A stretch of 64,000 nt of DNA from Diadema setosum (taxonomy: Eukaryota; Echinodermata; Echinoidea; Diadematoida; Diadematidae). Below, piece by piece: positions 1 through 13,534 of this stretch. The notes under the pieces are model-generated. The model saw nothing but the letters and a program-made list of their open reading frames with translations, ran no database searches and was not told the DNA's origin. Location: the NCBI GenBank assembly GCA_033980235.1, contig CM067067.1, positions 6,204,289 through 6,268,288 on the forward strand. Reading direction: 5' to 3'. A program made the translations under genes and the position numbers. Numbering within the stretch: position 1 is the first letter of the stretch; every line of letters starts with the position of its first letter.

Positions 1-1600
1 AGATATTAGATAAGTGTAGAATAGAATGTTCCCACTCAGAGAAAGAGAGATGCATTTAGCATGCACATAAAAATTGAAGCTTTGCAGTCACATCTCTGGT
101 TGCATACAGAACTTCCATAGTATTTTCTACTCCCATGACTAAGCAGTTATGCCTCTTTATTTGTCGAAAAAGCAGCCAGAGAAAAAACACCCCCCCCCCC
201 CACACACACACACACGGAGCCCCACATATTTTTAATTACTCTCAGAAAGCAAGGTATGTCTGCATGATTAGCAACAAGGAGATGGCAATTCCAGGGTTGC
301 TTCATAAAGTTTTACAAGCAAGCATGCTGCTCGGTGAGTTCTCCACACATGCAAGAGGTGACAAAGAAAGAATGCCTGCATGTATCTATCCTGACCCATT
401 CATCCACCGCCTTCATTAGAATGTGGACCAGAGAGTGGGGGTGGGGGTTGGGCTGGAGACGGTGCTAATACCTTTCCCAGATGTAAAAGTGAAGAATCCT
501 GGTAGGGAGCCTGGCTCTTGAACAGCTGTATGCAAATGAAGAACAAGGGGAATATTTCTGTGGCAGGTGCACAGTGTGGTCTGCGTCTCACCTCACTAGT
601 GGGAGAACAAAAGGGAAGCTCCTGTACTACCAACCGAGTCAGTAGGGGGCAGAAATAATCTTTGGTGAAGTAGCGTAGGTACAAAGAGTTGTCAGGTGTG
701 GTTTTGTATATGCATATTAGTAGGAAGTTCATGATGGACTGCCAACTCCAAAGCACACCTTTTGTTATCTTTGTTTGTCTAAGAAGCCACCGGTTCTCCT
801 ATCAAAGAGGACGACTTGTAAAGTATATCATGCAGTAAATAAACAAAAAAAAAAAAATTGCAAAGTCAAATGGGTGGACATAAAAGAAGGCTAGAAAGAG
901 CCTGGAATATGAGGACAAGCTTTCTCCTCCATGGGGGATGTGATAAGTATAATAGGAAGAGAACAGGAAGGGAGCAGGAAAGGTGGCACCCACCTCCCCC
1001 AAAGAGAGGGATGGTATCCCCATTTTGTGGTAAAGAGTGGCCAGCTGTCTACTAAAAACTGGGCCTGAATGTCCACAGACAATGGAAAGGCGATAGATTG
1101 AACATTTTTGCGTCTTTGGTCCATTTCAACCCTACCCCACCCCCCTGTGCAGTGCCATCATCACTTCAGTGCCAAACACAAAGACTTGTAATTTCTTCAC
1201 ATTCTTTTGTCTCACATCTCATGCACAGGAACAATAATGGATCAGCAAGAATTGTGGAAGTACAAGGTGATCACTGGTGTTCAAAGAGATTGAGGCAGAC
1301 AGATGGGCATACTACCAAAACAATGCTTCCAGCACCCTTCAGGGCACAAGCATAAAAAGTTTGTTCAAAGAGACATACGAGGGGAAAATATGCATTATAT
1401 AAAACAAAAGAAACAGATATCAATGACAAAATTACTATGAGAGGACTCTATGCTCCTGTTTAAACCAGCAATATACCTTTATCATTATAAATAAGCTATA
1501 TGGACAGGAACACATTCCAGGATCTTGATTGAAATATTATTGTTTAAACAGCATGTTACTGTGAAGTGTGGTATCCTAAGATAAATATGATGTAATTCTA
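1..1600. other. Non-coding AT-rich DNA, no gene seen
   Basis: Open frames here are at most about 120 codons, overlap each other on both strands and match no family I recognise. A C12 run followed by a CA repeat lies at 190-215. No transposon end or RNA gene was seen. Confidence 0.6.
188..215. repeat. Poly-C plus CA microsatellite
   Basis: A run of 12 C is followed directly by seven CA units. It is a compound simple repeat. Confidence 0.95.
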
Positions 1601-1609
1601 CACACACAC

Positions 1610-1658
<49 letters not shown>
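1601..1658. repeat. CA/TG dinucleotide microsatellite
   Basis: About 29 CA units with one CG interruption. The cysteine/valine-rich open frames on the minus strand across it are translations of the repeat. Confidence 0.98.
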
Positions 1659-1660
<2 letters not shown>

Positions 1661-3280
1661 GAAACATATACAAACAATCACAAGTAAAGTGCATCTGTAC
1701 GACAAACAAAAACAAAATGCATGTGTAGTGTGAAACATACAAATTGGCAAGAGGACATAAATATTGCAGCAAATGTCTACAAACACACATGCACACACAA
1801 AATTTATCTTTCTATCTTCTTCCTTATATCCTTGGGACATTGGACCAGTTAGCAATAGTTTGGTTCAAACATACCATTTGTGATACAGGTTATTTGAATG
1901 TGGTAATCCTTAAAAACAACAATGATTATGATCAGTCAACAAGATGGACAACTTATCATATTGAAGTAAAACATACAGCAGACCACAGACATAAAACACA
2001 TTTATTTTCTTACAGGGAGACAAAGGGGTAAAAAAGATGACAATGCGTAAATTGAAACAATGATGGTAGTTTTAATAAAAATTTCAAAGATATTTATAAT
2101 GTGAGTGCAGTTGGTCCTCCTAGAAGCATTTACTAACTGTTCATTGTTGCAGGCAGGCAAACATAAAATTACTACACTACTATTACATAGTATAACTGCA
2201 ATGATATATGCCTGATTAGAATTGGGGTCTGTGTATAAAATTGTCATAACTTAGTTGCTAAGTAGATATCTTGACCAGAAATAGAAAATAATTGGTGGTA
2301 TGATTAATGTTTGATGACAACTGCCATTTGACAATATCAAGGGTAGCTTAAAAATGTGGCTCCACGAACAGGTAGATGATAGAATAACGAGCATCACCGA
2401 AATGCACAACTATATAAATGCAATAGTTACAAAAATCAATGGACAAAATTCCTCTTCTTTTCATGACCCTCTAAATGTTGATAGCTGTGGATATTATATG
2501 AACATTAATCCCTCCATAGCTCTGATATTTCTCTTATTGTCAATCTCCTTCACATATCACTTTCTTTTTTTTAGGCAAATTCTCCTCTGACATTTTGATA
2601 CATATTTCCCAAAACTACATTTTGATGAAAGGAAATCCAAGGTTTGCCATACACACTTCCCAAATCAAAGATTGAACTTCCCTGACGAAAAAGATGTTTG
2701 AGAAAAATGTGGTAAAAGCCAACAAATCTGGGCAAAAGCAAATTTACTTTGAAATACATTCAAAAAGCAATGACCACTTTAATGTATATTAGATACAATA
2801 CAGCAATCTTCATCACAGAGTCCAGTGTTATTTGATTATTATGTCTTGCTTGATTTCAGCACATAATATCTCCAATTTCTCTATTTTCTTAAAGAGGTAT
2901 TTTTCTTTGAAATTTGCTCTAAACCATACTTCAGTGAAAAATTTATACAAATGCACAAACATTGTGAGTATGACCATACACATAAATACATGGATAAATA
3001 TTGTAGAAAATACTTGATTGGCAAGTGTGTCGTTTCTTTATTGTTTCTTTCAGGCAAGCGGATGCTTCTGTCTTGCATGGTTTTGGTCTGGTGTGGGTCG
3101 GGACAAAGAGATTATCTTCATTCTTCAGTTGGGTTTATCTTCTTTGTCAGTCTTGGAAGTAACCCATAGCACAATCTGCTTCTTTTGTCTGGACAGTCCA
3201 TCTTTTTTTTTTTTTTTAGCTGAATTCATAAGATATTTGGTATGAAGCTAGATACCATTATGTAATTTCAATATAAAATT
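1659..3280. other. Non-coding AT-rich DNA, no gene seen
   Basis: Only short random frames occur. A good polypyrimidine-CAG acceptor-like string at 3042-3055 is followed by frames with no recognisable protein, so I do not call an exon. No repeat family was identified. Confidence 0.55.
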
Positions 3281-3313
3281 CTTCTCTCTCTCTCTCTCTC
3301 TCTCTCACTCTCT
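3281..3313. repeat. TC/GA dinucleotide microsatellite
   Basis: About 16 TC units with one CA interruption, immediately upstream of a TA tract. The two form a compound microsatellite. Confidence 0.95.
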
Positions 3314-3328
3314 TTATGTGCATGTGTG

Positions 3329-3332
<4 letters not shown>

Positions 3333-3402
<70 letters not shown>
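3333..3402. repeat. TA dinucleotide microsatellite
   Basis: About 35 uninterrupted TA units, entered through a short TG/TA transition. It is prone to cruciform formation and length variation. Confidence 0.97.
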
Positions 3403-3406
<4 letters not shown>

Positions 3407-4659
3407 TATATGCAGTAAACTTGGCATGAGTCAAAGTCGCATAGTCAAGTGTTGGATGAGTAGAAAGATGAATCCAGTCTGTTTTGAACCAATGTGACAA
3501 GTCAGTCACAATGAAAATGAATGATGGCTATAGATGAAACCGTAACATAAGAACTGGAGAGTATGCAGTGTTATGTGCTGGTGTCTGTATGCGTAATTCT
3601 CTGAAAGCTTTGAAAGTTCAGATGGCTGTCATGATCAATGGTCTACCATGAGGACTACCCAAGTAAATGGAACATCAGCTAGCCAAACAGCAATATTAAA
3701 TATCAAAATGCAATGATTGTGCACCCACAGACTGATGCATAAATTCATATGTATAATAGTACCTACATTAGCACATGAACATTTTTTTTAATGTAATGTC
3801 CAATCAGCAATACTTAGTGGGAGTACATGCAATTCAAAGACAAAATCTATATTCAGTTTACAGATACATGCCTGTACACCTCTACACAAATATAAAATCA
3901 CATACATGTAATTTTGTCATAAACAAATTCAAGAAATAAAAAAAAAAATCGCTTGAGTTCATTAAAAAAAAAATCACTCTCATGACAGTTGAATACTACT
4001 TGAGTTGAAGCATTTTCTTCAGTCTGGAGGACTTCAACTCATGCAAAGTACACTGTTCTATCAAGAGAGACAGAGAGAGGGGGAATGCATAAATGTGTAA
4101 TTACAAATGAGTGATAAACATCAAGAGATGGAACATAAGATGCTGAATCCACAGTATGGTAGAGGAGACATTTTGCTCCTCAGTACATCACCACCTCTCA
4201 GCAACTGATGCTCTCGCTGTAACCAGCAACCCAGTCTCTGGTGTCATCCTGATGACCTTCCTTGACCCCTTGATGGTAATCACTGAAATCTACACCCAGC
4301 CAATCAGAGGGCTTGTCTGCTGCTAGTCTTGCTCTCCAGAGAGTTTGGTCTTTTTCACATGGCTGCCTACAGAAGACTTCAAAAACAGCAGGAAAACAAA
4401 CTAAAAACATCCAAAAACAGAAACTGAAATTATCTTGGTAAGGCCCTTAGGTGGAAGAGAGTTTGTAGAGCCAGGTAAGGGAATTTTAAAAAATGAAATC
4501 ACTACATCACTGTGACAAAGACAGATGGACACTCTACAAGCCATACTTACAATGTGACAATTGTCAATATACCCACAGAACATCATATCTGTTGACTGCC
4601 TCACATTTCAGCAGCTAATCATTCCTCATTGTATTTGAATTAGATATATACCTGAATAA
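3403..4659. other. Non-coding DNA, no gene seen
   Basis: Low-GC unique-looking sequence with A-runs near 3938-3976. The 4200-4600 interval is a little more GC-rich. No exon, transposon end or RNA gene is supportable. Confidence 0.55.
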
Positions 4660-4690
4660 AATAATAATAACAATAATAATAATGATGATG

Positions 4691-4784
<94 letters not shown>

Positions 4785-4822
4785 TAATAATAATAATGAT
4801 AATAATAATGATAATAATAATG

Positions 4823-4886
<64 letters not shown>

Positions 4887-4926
4887 TAATAATAATAATA
4901 ATAATAATGATAATAATAATAATAAT
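4660..4926. repeat. Long AAT/ATT trinucleotide microsatellite with GAT interruptions
   Basis: About 89 triplets of ATA/AAT, broken by scattered GAT (ATG on the shifted phase) and two ACA variants. The poly-isoleucine open frame over it is an artefact of the repeat. The interruptions are unevenly spread: several between 4797 and 4824, then a long pure stretch to 4883. Confidence 0.98.
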
Positions 4927-6059
4927 TTAATCTTTTCTTTTTTGAGCTGTTGCTTTTATTTCAGCACTTTTATTCTTCCAGGATACCCCACCACCAAATC
5001 AAAACACACACACACATACACACACAAAAAAAACGTACACACAAACATGAAGAGATTTATCATGACCAATCTCAATTTCTTGGGGCTTTGGGGCTAAAAT
5101 CTATAGCACACAAGCAATTAAATTCAAGTACATTGTACAAAAAATCTGAAATAATTAAAAAAAAAAAGAAATAAAAAAAAGAAATCCCCCCTAGTAGTGG
5201 CCACTGTGTATGTGGTCCTCAAAACTGAGGCAAATGGACAAAACGCACATGTACACACACAAACACACAACGATAACAGTACAGCAGGATAGGAAAAAGG
5301 GGGTAGAGGGTTGAGTGGGCATGAGAAGGGGGAAGGTAATTGCTGTACAAACACTGGGGACTTGGCCAAACAGAGGGCGTAATTTGACACCCTTGAAAGT
5401 GACTGGACAAAAGGGAGTTGTCCACTTCCTCAGGCTGAAGGAAGTGATGGCCAATCGGAAGGAAGTAGGGCAGGGTGTGTGCCCCTCTCCCCCCCCCCCC
5501 CCCCCTTTCAACGACACCATGTCTGTCAATTCTCTTTGCATAGTTTACATGCAATTGTCCTTGCTGGGTGAAAAATGAAATCATCACTGAATGAGAAAAG
5601 GACAGCTCTCTCTTGTATTACCTTCTTACTATTTTATCGGTTGATTTCAATGAAACAGCCCTGGATCACTTCTACTCACACGATGCACAAAATATTTGGG
5701 GACAAGGGGAGAAGGTAACATGAATAACATAGACATGTATCAAATAGATATTTGTGGAAGGCATCATGAGCCAATTGGTATTATATTGCAAAGAATATAC
5801 CATGGTATTTCTAAAATAAGATGGTAGTAAATTTATAATTTTCATTACAAAAAGTACTTAAAATATTATATTGATTTTAGTATTTTTTTCTTAATTGCCA
5901 CTGCTATAACAGGTAATGGAAAAGGTGATTATTGCCAACAAACACAGGCTTTTAGAGAAATCCTTTGTTTAGAGACAGTAGAAAGCAAGCCATGAGTTGG
6001 AAGAGAAGGCAAATGACTCAAAAAGAGATAAATTCCAGCATGCCCACCAAAGTGAGATG
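4927..6059. other. Non-coding DNA with small simple repeats
   Basis: Contains a short CA tract near 5004-5024, A-rich stretches near 5157-5182 and a poly-C of about 17 near 5490. Overlapping frames near 5191-5587 on both strands translate the C/T-rich tract and have no family resemblance. Confidence 0.55.
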
Positions 6060-6560
6060 ATTTGAGCTGCTATGAGGTCAGGAGGAACCAGGGAAGATGG
6101 AGGCACCAGCATCCAGTGTGGATAGCTGGAGCTGGCTCACAGACCAAGTGACAAGCCATGATAGATGACTGGATCTCTCCTCGACCAACCTCATTCTCTC
6201 TCTTCTCTTTCCCTCTCCCTCTGTTCCGAATATTCAATTTCTCCTCAATAATGGTGTGGTCTGGAATAGAGAATAGTGCCGTCTCGTCGTGCCCAACACC
6301 TTCTCTCTCCTCGGGGCATGCTCGGCGCAGTCAGCCACGCGACGACTACGCGCAGACCTCCACTAAATTAACGACTCGGCGACGACAAGACAGGCGATGT
6401 GGCACCGCAACAAATTTTTCAAAATCATATTTTCTATGTCTTGCCTTTTCTTCGGCCAGTGCGAACCCCCCTAACTAATTCTGTCTTATTTTTACTTTGG
6501 CTGTCTCCTGTCTCCGGGATTGTTTTCATGGTGATTTGTGAGGAGCGAGAATCTACAACT
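6060..6560. other. CpG-richer non-repetitive block, candidate regulatory DNA
   Basis: GC content and CpG density rise sharply over the AT-rich surroundings, most clearly at 6270-6410. No repeat structure, splice-flanked frame or known domain was found. The open frame at 6158-6478 has no recognisable domain. By contrast with its flanks it could be a cis-regulatory element; a weakly conserved exon is the alternative. Confidence 0.3.
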
Positions 6561-8179
6561 ATATAAGCCCTGAGTAGGGCACTAAAAAACTCCAAATAAT
6601 GTGATAGATAATGCGAAAACATGCTGGAGAGAGGGGAAAGATTAAATTGAAAATTGAGTAAACTTAAACATTACAGTTGCAACACCACGGTGGGTGTGTT
6701 GAAAAGAGGATTACAGGATATGGAGACAGGAGTCTATGCCCCAACTCCTAGAAGGATGCTGGCGGAAAAAAAGTCGTACATTTAAGAGCATCGGTTTTGT
6801 TTAAGTAAAGGACACACCACAGGGAGATGTAAAGACAATACATAAGATTAAATTTATAATGCACATTGATTAAATTTACCATGACATAGATTGAGATTTT
6901 TGCTCACATGAACAAGGAGAAGGATGGTCAGGTAGTGTGCAGCTTCTGAATTAACACCTCCTGGGATCACAATGGCGCAGACAGTTTGCAAGAAAATATT
7001 CCCATAAATCAATTCTGTTTGTTTTACCTTTCTGATATCCTCTTTGCTTTAAGACGTTGTACCGGAGCATTCTCTGCACAAATGCATAGAATTACACCAT
7101 TCATGCAACTAGGTAGAGAGAGCTTTGGATATGTTAATAAAACATGTTTAATGAAAATCATATACCTGTAAAGCTCCAAGACACAAAAATAGCTTTAACA
7201 GCCTGTTTTGCTCCAAATTATTATTTTTTCAATAGAATGCACATTAATAGAAATGTAGAGATGCATGGTTTCCTGTAGAAAAAAAAAAATTGCACCTGCC
7301 TCCAATGAGACAAAACATGTATCAAATGTAATCTACCTTTTTTTCTGATGCAAAATATAACCAACATCCAAGGAACTGAAACTGAGACATACTATTCTCT
7401 CATTTTAAGAAGAACTGTATGAAATAAAACACAGACTAATGGAGGTTCACCAGGAACAAAAATGTATGTAGGGTCTGGCCAATAAAACTGGGTCAACAAT
7501 AAAACCTCAAGCTTTCACACCTCCTTTCTGCCCTGACGTTAATATACTACACTTCTGCCTTGTCGGCCATCTTGGACCAACATGCTAACTGTGGCAAAAT
7601 GGCTTTGTAGCACAAGGTCAGTGAAATGAATCTCTCACTATCTGAAACAACTAAGATGAAGACAAAGATTATGAATATTGACAAGAGTGTTGACTCATTC
7701 TCTAGCTCTTGGTGTCTTGTCTCACAAATCCAGCAAGAGTGCAGGTATATTTCATCCAGTTTTGCCTGGGTGGAGCTATCTTGTCAGTGATGGTCTCAAG
7801 GAGTGTAGGACTTTGTAAGATTTTGTGTCATACTTCCACCTGAACAATATCATCTTACTTTTTTATGGCTGTTTGATTTTTCATTCTAAAATGCAACATA
7901 CATTATGGACACAAAAAAAAAAAGACAAAGACAAAGTAGCACTGGCACTCATCAATGTTTCTTTGCACATTGATTAGCTCCTGGGAAAAAAGTGCATCTT
8001 TTTTCTTTCTTTTTTTTTTGCTTCTGACGGCACCGTATTGCATTTTAATTTGCCAACTGATGATGATAAGTTTGCTATAATGGTCCGTAAGAAGTCGGCT
8101 GTGGCAACTAAACTTTCATCTTGGTCATATAAAGTGAATTTGTTAATAAAACATTTATGACGAATAACGCGAGCTTGCT
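6561..8179. other. Non-coding AT-rich DNA, no gene seen
   Basis: Short A- and T-runs and random frames only. Nothing resembling a transposon terminus or RNA gene was found. Confidence 0.5.
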
Positions 8180-8450
8180 TTTGAAACCATAGTGTCGGAG
8201 CGCCAGACACTCTGTCTGCCATGATAGTTCCCCTATGACTACGACGGGATGGGATGAATGCCAGTTTTACACTTCAAATTACCGGATTGGAGCTGGAGAC
8301 CCCCGTGCTGGGATGCTGGTAAGATTTATCACCTGTTCATCCTGTAGGGAGAAGTCATCACTAGGAGGATGCGGGGACAGCATCTTGGTTGCCGCGACAA
8401 TGAGCTGGCCTGACTGACGGCATGAAGGCGCCACATTGGCTTCAGGCTAT
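8180..8450. other. CpG-richer non-repetitive block
   Basis: A block with elevated GC between AT-rich flanks. A 60-codon frame at 8235-8417 on the plus strand starts with ATG but is unrelated to any family I know and lacks a clear donor. Candidate regulatory element or unrecognised exon. Confidence 0.25.
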
Positions 8451-9299
8451 AGACCAACAAGTTTTCTCTTTCATTCCTTCTTCTCTCTCCCTCTCGTTCT
8501 CCCACACACTCTCTCTGTCTTTATCCATTCCTGTCCTAAACTCCTGTCCCACTTCATATTTTTCTTTCTTCATCACTAAACTCCTTCATTCTTTCTTCCC
8601 CATTCTTCCACTTCTGTTTTTGCAGTTGTCTTTGTTTTCTGGTTGTTGGGTTTTTTTCCACACTGTGTTGATCTCTTCATTTCTTTCTGGGTTATCCATA
8701 TTTTCTTCTGCAGTAGAAACCTTTTTCTTGAAATAACCTTTGGCTACCATATGTTTTCTCACTGATCTAACTTTCATCAAATGATTCAGCATTCATTTGC
8801 GTTAGATTACCTGTCAATTGCAAATCTAATGTTCTCATGTCACGGCATTTCACATCGCATTCATTCTAAATGTCCACATTGAAGATCAAGTTCCCCAGTC
8901 ACCCACTCAGTATCGCTAATCCCCCTCCTTGTGTTACCCAAACCAATCTCCAACACAGAAAACCCAAGTTCTTGGAAAGTCAGTTCAATGATTCAGCAAG
9001 TGGGCATCATTAGGTTTCAGAAAAGACTTAGCTACTGTGCAGGCCTGTATGAATCATATTTTATCCCCGTTACCTCACATAAGCAGAACAAAAGGAATAA
9101 CAATGAGAGAATGTATTCAGCCACATGCAGCAATCAAATCCCTTTAACATTTTCTTCGGAGACAATCAATATCACCACACAGTCGACAAAATTGATTAGG
9201 GGGTCTGAAAAAGGGGAGAAAAAAAAAAGGAAAATGGATGCCCTTTAAGGGGATAGGGGAAAATGTGTGACATTATGACACATAATCAACTTATTTGCT
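8451..9299. other. Pyrimidine-rich then AT-rich non-coding DNA
   Basis: 8460-8720 is strongly T/C-rich on the plus strand and gives serine/leucine/phenylalanine-rich frames that are compositional artefacts. The rest shows nothing notable. Confidence 0.5.
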
Positions 9300-9640
9300 G
9301 AACGTGTTGATACAGATGCTGCGGCGAACTTCGGCGTGTAACCGTTATTGGCTAGTATATAGTGGGAGAGGCTAGCTGAGATGGTAGCACACTGAGGTTC
9401 TTACACTTATATCTCTGCCTGATGATGCCCCCGACAATAGAAGCCATTCACACTCATGAAGCGCTCATTGTCATTCACAATTTAGCTTGGGCATGGTGAT
9501 TTATGCCACCCCTGAAAACATCTCGCATCTTCATATAAATTGTATCCCTCTGCCTGTTGCAGTGGGATCCGGCCAAGATGGACAAGTTGTGATGGAAACT
9601 ACCCACACATTGGTGAGCACAAGTGAAATAATACACACTG
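9300..9640. other. CpG-richer non-repetitive block
   Basis: GC rises at 9310-9480. An ATTGG (inverted CCAAT) at 9347-9351 precedes a TATATA at 9356-9361. This is weak promoter-like grammar only. No exon is supportable. Confidence 0.2.
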
Positions 9641-12299
9641 CACACATTATCTGGTAGGATCATATAAAAAAATTGCAACAGAGACAGAAAAGAAATACAC
9701 ACCATGATGCCTGGTGGCATAGAAGCAGACATGCAGGCGAAACATATTCACTCCCACCCACACACATACAGATACAGAGAGGCCCAAATATTGTTTTTTC
9801 ATGTAACGCAGAAAAGACTGTCTTTTGCTCTAAGACATGCAATGTCTTTAACAAAACAGATAACACTACATCTCATAAAGATATGTCATGCCATAAAGAT
9901 TCAACCCCTCTCACTCAATGTGCATCCCTGTAATATTCTCAATGCTCTGATGTAATATTGATAATTCTCAATTTTCCCCGAGCCCTATAGTCATTCACTA
10001 GCGAATGACCCGCATCACATAATTACCAATACTATCTCAACTGAATTTCCTTCACTTATCCCTTCTCTCAGACATTATTCACTTTTTATTTCTACTTGTC
10101 TTCCAAAATCTTCTTACCTATAGAACTGCAACCTTTCTTCAAAAAACTGGGGTTTTTGCCAGTGGTTCATCATTGTCATGACTCAAAGCTCCACCCACCC
10201 CCACCCCATCCACTTTCTTGCTTCATGCTCCTTGGTCCTTCTCCAAGTTTCTGTTCGGTCTGAAAGCAGAAGGATGATGCACCAGGAGTTTCTTATCATG
10301 ATATGTGAATGAAGCATGATTCCCAGTAAAACAGTCATGTGGGCTACATTTCCGCCATAAAGTCAGTGCGACGTACCCTTCCTTGCATTCAAATTCCATA
10401 CCACATATCACTTACGCCCACCAGAAATTGCAGGGAAGTTTTCTTTACCTCCCATCCTTCCCTAAAATTCCATGATTTGGAAATATGATGCACCAATCAA
10501 CTTCATGGCCCATGAACAAATCTGGAAATCACCCCTAAAGTAATGAAATATTTCAACAATCGTTTTCAAAATGCAAAATCACCAATAAGTTTATTTAGAT
10601 GACATACATGTACAGACATGAGATATGAATAACAAGATGCTGTCATTTTCATCTGATATCCTGTTTTGGGTTCATCACTACAAAACATTGGAAATTGATG
10701 AAATAAAGTACATTCTAAAATCTTCCAAGTTTACATGGATCTGTTCTTATTCTTTCACAGAAAGGTCAAGTTTGAGAGCTATCCTTGCTAATGGTTCATA
10801 CAGGGAATATCATATCATATGTGAAACTAGATCTACTTTGTAGCTGATGATTTTGAAACAAAGTTTACACACCTTTTTCAAGAGAAATATTTTAATTGCT
10901 AGACCATCTACAGAGTTCGTGTAATGTTTCCTGTGTTTTGGCAGGTTTTCTTGTTGGCCCAAATAGCATCCATAGACCAGCAGCTCAGATTTCACCAGAA
11001 GTATGAAAAGTTTTCAAAAGGGCATTTCTTAAAAATCACTTTTAACTTTCTTCACTTGAATAGGGCCCATGTCTGTCATATTCACATCTTCTCATACAGA
11101 AGGCAAACAGTTTCTTTTTTTTTTTCATTTTATTTTCACACCAAGACAACAGAATGAATGTTTCCACACCACTAAGTATTTCTAAAAGCTTTAGATTTTT
11201 TTTTCTATACTGTACTACCTGCCTGCCAGTATAAATACTTCATTTCAAATATCTAAAAACAACCAAGCAAAAAATAGATTTACAGGTCACACCATTGCTA
11301 TATACTATCTGAAAGTAGCTTTAGTTTGACTATCAAGGGTGAGCATCTTCCCCTTTAACCTATCCAGTCCCAGAATTATAGCTGTATCTTTTTATAATTA
11401 TATCTACCTTCATTTAGTATTTCATGAGGTAGACTAGAAAAACTTCTCTTTCATTCAATCCCTATTTTGGCCATCGATTTGGTTATAAATCTTTCATTCC
11501 CTAAATCTATAAACTAATCTTTATGTTACCAACATATAAAAGAAGACTGAAGTTGCCTGATATATCTTCTCAAATTGCCAAATTTTGTATCATTCTCTTC
11601 ATGATTCTGTGCAGGTTCAACAAATTTGACCAGTCCTATCTGGTCTTACTCTAAGTCCATGCAGTGAAATTCAGAAATTTGCAAAAGATGATAATTTCTT
11701 CAGCAAAATTAACCAAGGACTGGATGAGTTAATCAGACATTAATATATGATTAAAAATTGACAGGAACAATGAATCGAATGCTCCCGTGGATATACAATG
11801 CAAGTCTTTCCGCAAGGAAACATTATGTTAACTTTTTCACTCTAAATGTCTTCAGGATTTCAGGATTGTAGCCATGGGAGGGTTAAAATAAACAGACTGT
11901 GGGCAGAATGCACATAACAAGGTACAATGATGATTACTATTACAGCTTCATATACACAAGGTGGGATGTGAAATCATACATAGCCCACGTACTATACATA
12001 TGTATGGCACTAAAATATGCTAGAAGACCCTTGATGGGGAAAAACACTGAAGTATCACACATCATCAAAAGAAAATTTCCACATGACATGAGTATGATTG
12101 TTACCATTATAGACGAATGAACACACATTACAAACTTGCACTGAGCAAAGGGCTAGGATGAGGCAAGTATTGAATTCGTTGGGTTAGTAATCTGTCCCTA
12201 CCAGGTACCTGCTTAATCCTTCCCTAGTCCACATTTGAAATTCCATCACATTTCTGGGGCTTTGATATGAAAATTGCTGAATAATAATAACAATCAACA
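9641..12299. other. Non-coding AT-rich DNA, no gene seen
   Basis: Random short frames. A small hairpin (TCATTC...GAATGA) lies at 9991-10008. Between about 11357 and 11886 the ends loosely resemble inverted TTTAACC termini, but the match is too weak to call an element. Confidence 0.5.
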
Positions 12300-12560
12300 G
12301 ATAAAATGCGGCGCGGCGCGGCACTGCGCGTTGGAGCGCTAATTTGTGAGGCTATCGGGCTTCGCGAGAAGGAAATCCCTTCTTTACTCCATTCCAAGGT
12401 GATCAGATTGAGATGTCTCTCTATTTGGCTTGGATCGCAGTCAGCCCGGGACGGTTCTTGTCTCTCAGAAGGGCGATCGGGTTTCAAATTCACATCCTTC
12501 CTGGATATAGATATGTCCTCAGGTTTCCAGCCAGGCTCTAAGTGAGACCCATCATCTGTT
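12300..12560. other. CpG-rich block, candidate regulatory DNA
   Basis: The first 60 bases are a GC/CpG burst (repeated GGCGC words) and the following 200 bases remain GC-richer than the flanks. A 172-codon minus-strand frame (12224-12742) crosses it, one of the longest frames in the window, but shows no domain, signal peptide or coherent composition. I regard the block as possible regulatory DNA and the frame as probably fortuitous. Confidence 0.3.
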
Positions 12561-12863
12561 GCATGAGACTGTGGTGGCAACATGAACTGAACTCTAATAA
12601 AAATATGGAGAACCGAGTCGGATGGGAAACAGTGGAAAACCAAATGTTGAGCGAAAAATTGAGGAACAAACATACAGACAAGTTTTGGAATGGGAAACGA
12701 AAGTCTGAAGTATGAAGAGGAATGATGTGCATGTTTCAACACACATTATGAGCAAATCCTTTGTGGATCATTACTGCTTCACTCTAAACCCCTTTCCAGT
12801 GATCACAGCTGTCAATAATTTGAATGCTAAGTCACATACACACAAAACCACTTATGTGAATAG

Positions 12864-12881
12864 GATTATAGGCCTATAATC
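12864..12881. repeat. 18-bp perfect palindrome
   Basis: GATTATAGGCCTATAATC reads identically on both strands. No larger inverted repeat surrounds it. Confidence 0.9.
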
Positions 12882-13121
12882 GTGTACGCTGTTCTTATGC
12901 TGCTATTGTATGGAAAATAACAACTCCAAGTATTATGCAGACTTCTTTTAAGAATACATGAATGCATTTGGTGACATGTTCAGACAAGTCCAAGCAAAAG
13001 GTTGCTTGATGGTACAGTCCGCATGTTCGCTGTATCTCAATGTGTTTCCTTGCGTGCACATGCGTGTGGATCATCCCCACACCATAAGCTGCTCAGATTG
13101 TGAGCATGCATTTTCAGAGTA

Positions 13122-13534
13122 CAGTTCAACCTCGATTATCCGGCCATGTCGGGACTGGCGCTCATCCGGATAAGCGAATTGGCCAGATATGGGAGACACA
13201 ATGTTAATGTATATAGCTGCCGTCCAAGTGCACTGGCAGCTAGGGAGGTAGCGTACCCCGCGACAGTGGTGTAATCTATGTTAGCCTGCGCAAAATTGTA
13301 GTCCCTTCTTCACAAAAATAAAGTATATCTTCATGTGAAAATCATATGTTGTACCTCATTAGATATTGAGAAACCTATCATGCACATCTTATGAAATTAG
13401 TGAAATAGATCCATGAAAGTCACTGTATTTTCTCAATTTTTGGATGAAAAAAAAAAAAGTCCTTCGCTGCGTGAACCCGTCCGGATAATAGATATTTCTG
13501 GATAAAAGGAAGCCGGATAATCGAAGTCGAACTG
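13122..13534. mobile_element. Pogo/Tigger-like MITE with TA target duplication
   Basis: The left end CAGTTCAACCTCGATTAT and the right end, reversed, CAGTTCGACTTCGATTAT are near-identical inverted termini, each followed by CCGG. They are flanked by TA on both sides (13120-13121 and 13535-13536). CAGT...ACTG ends plus TA duplication define Tc1/mariner elements, and the CTCGATTATCCGG word is typical of the pogo/Tigger branch. Additional CCGGATAA copies lie just inside both ends. At 413 bp it has no transposase and is non-autonomous. Confidence 0.88.

Noticed and set aside
3018..3245. Exon after the TTTCTTTCAG acceptor-like string
   Set aside because: The downstream frames run into a T-rich stretch and contain no recognisable protein or donor site.
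4682..4930. Poly-isoleucine frame
   Set aside because: Translation of the AAT microsatellite.
11357..11886. Possible TTTAACC-ended element
   Set aside because: The ends share only about seven bases in inverted sense and no internal pairing was seen.
12224..12742. 172-codon minus-strand frame
   Set aside because: One of the longest frames but without a recognisable domain, crossing AT-rich and CpG-rich sequence with no codon-like composition; more likely chance.
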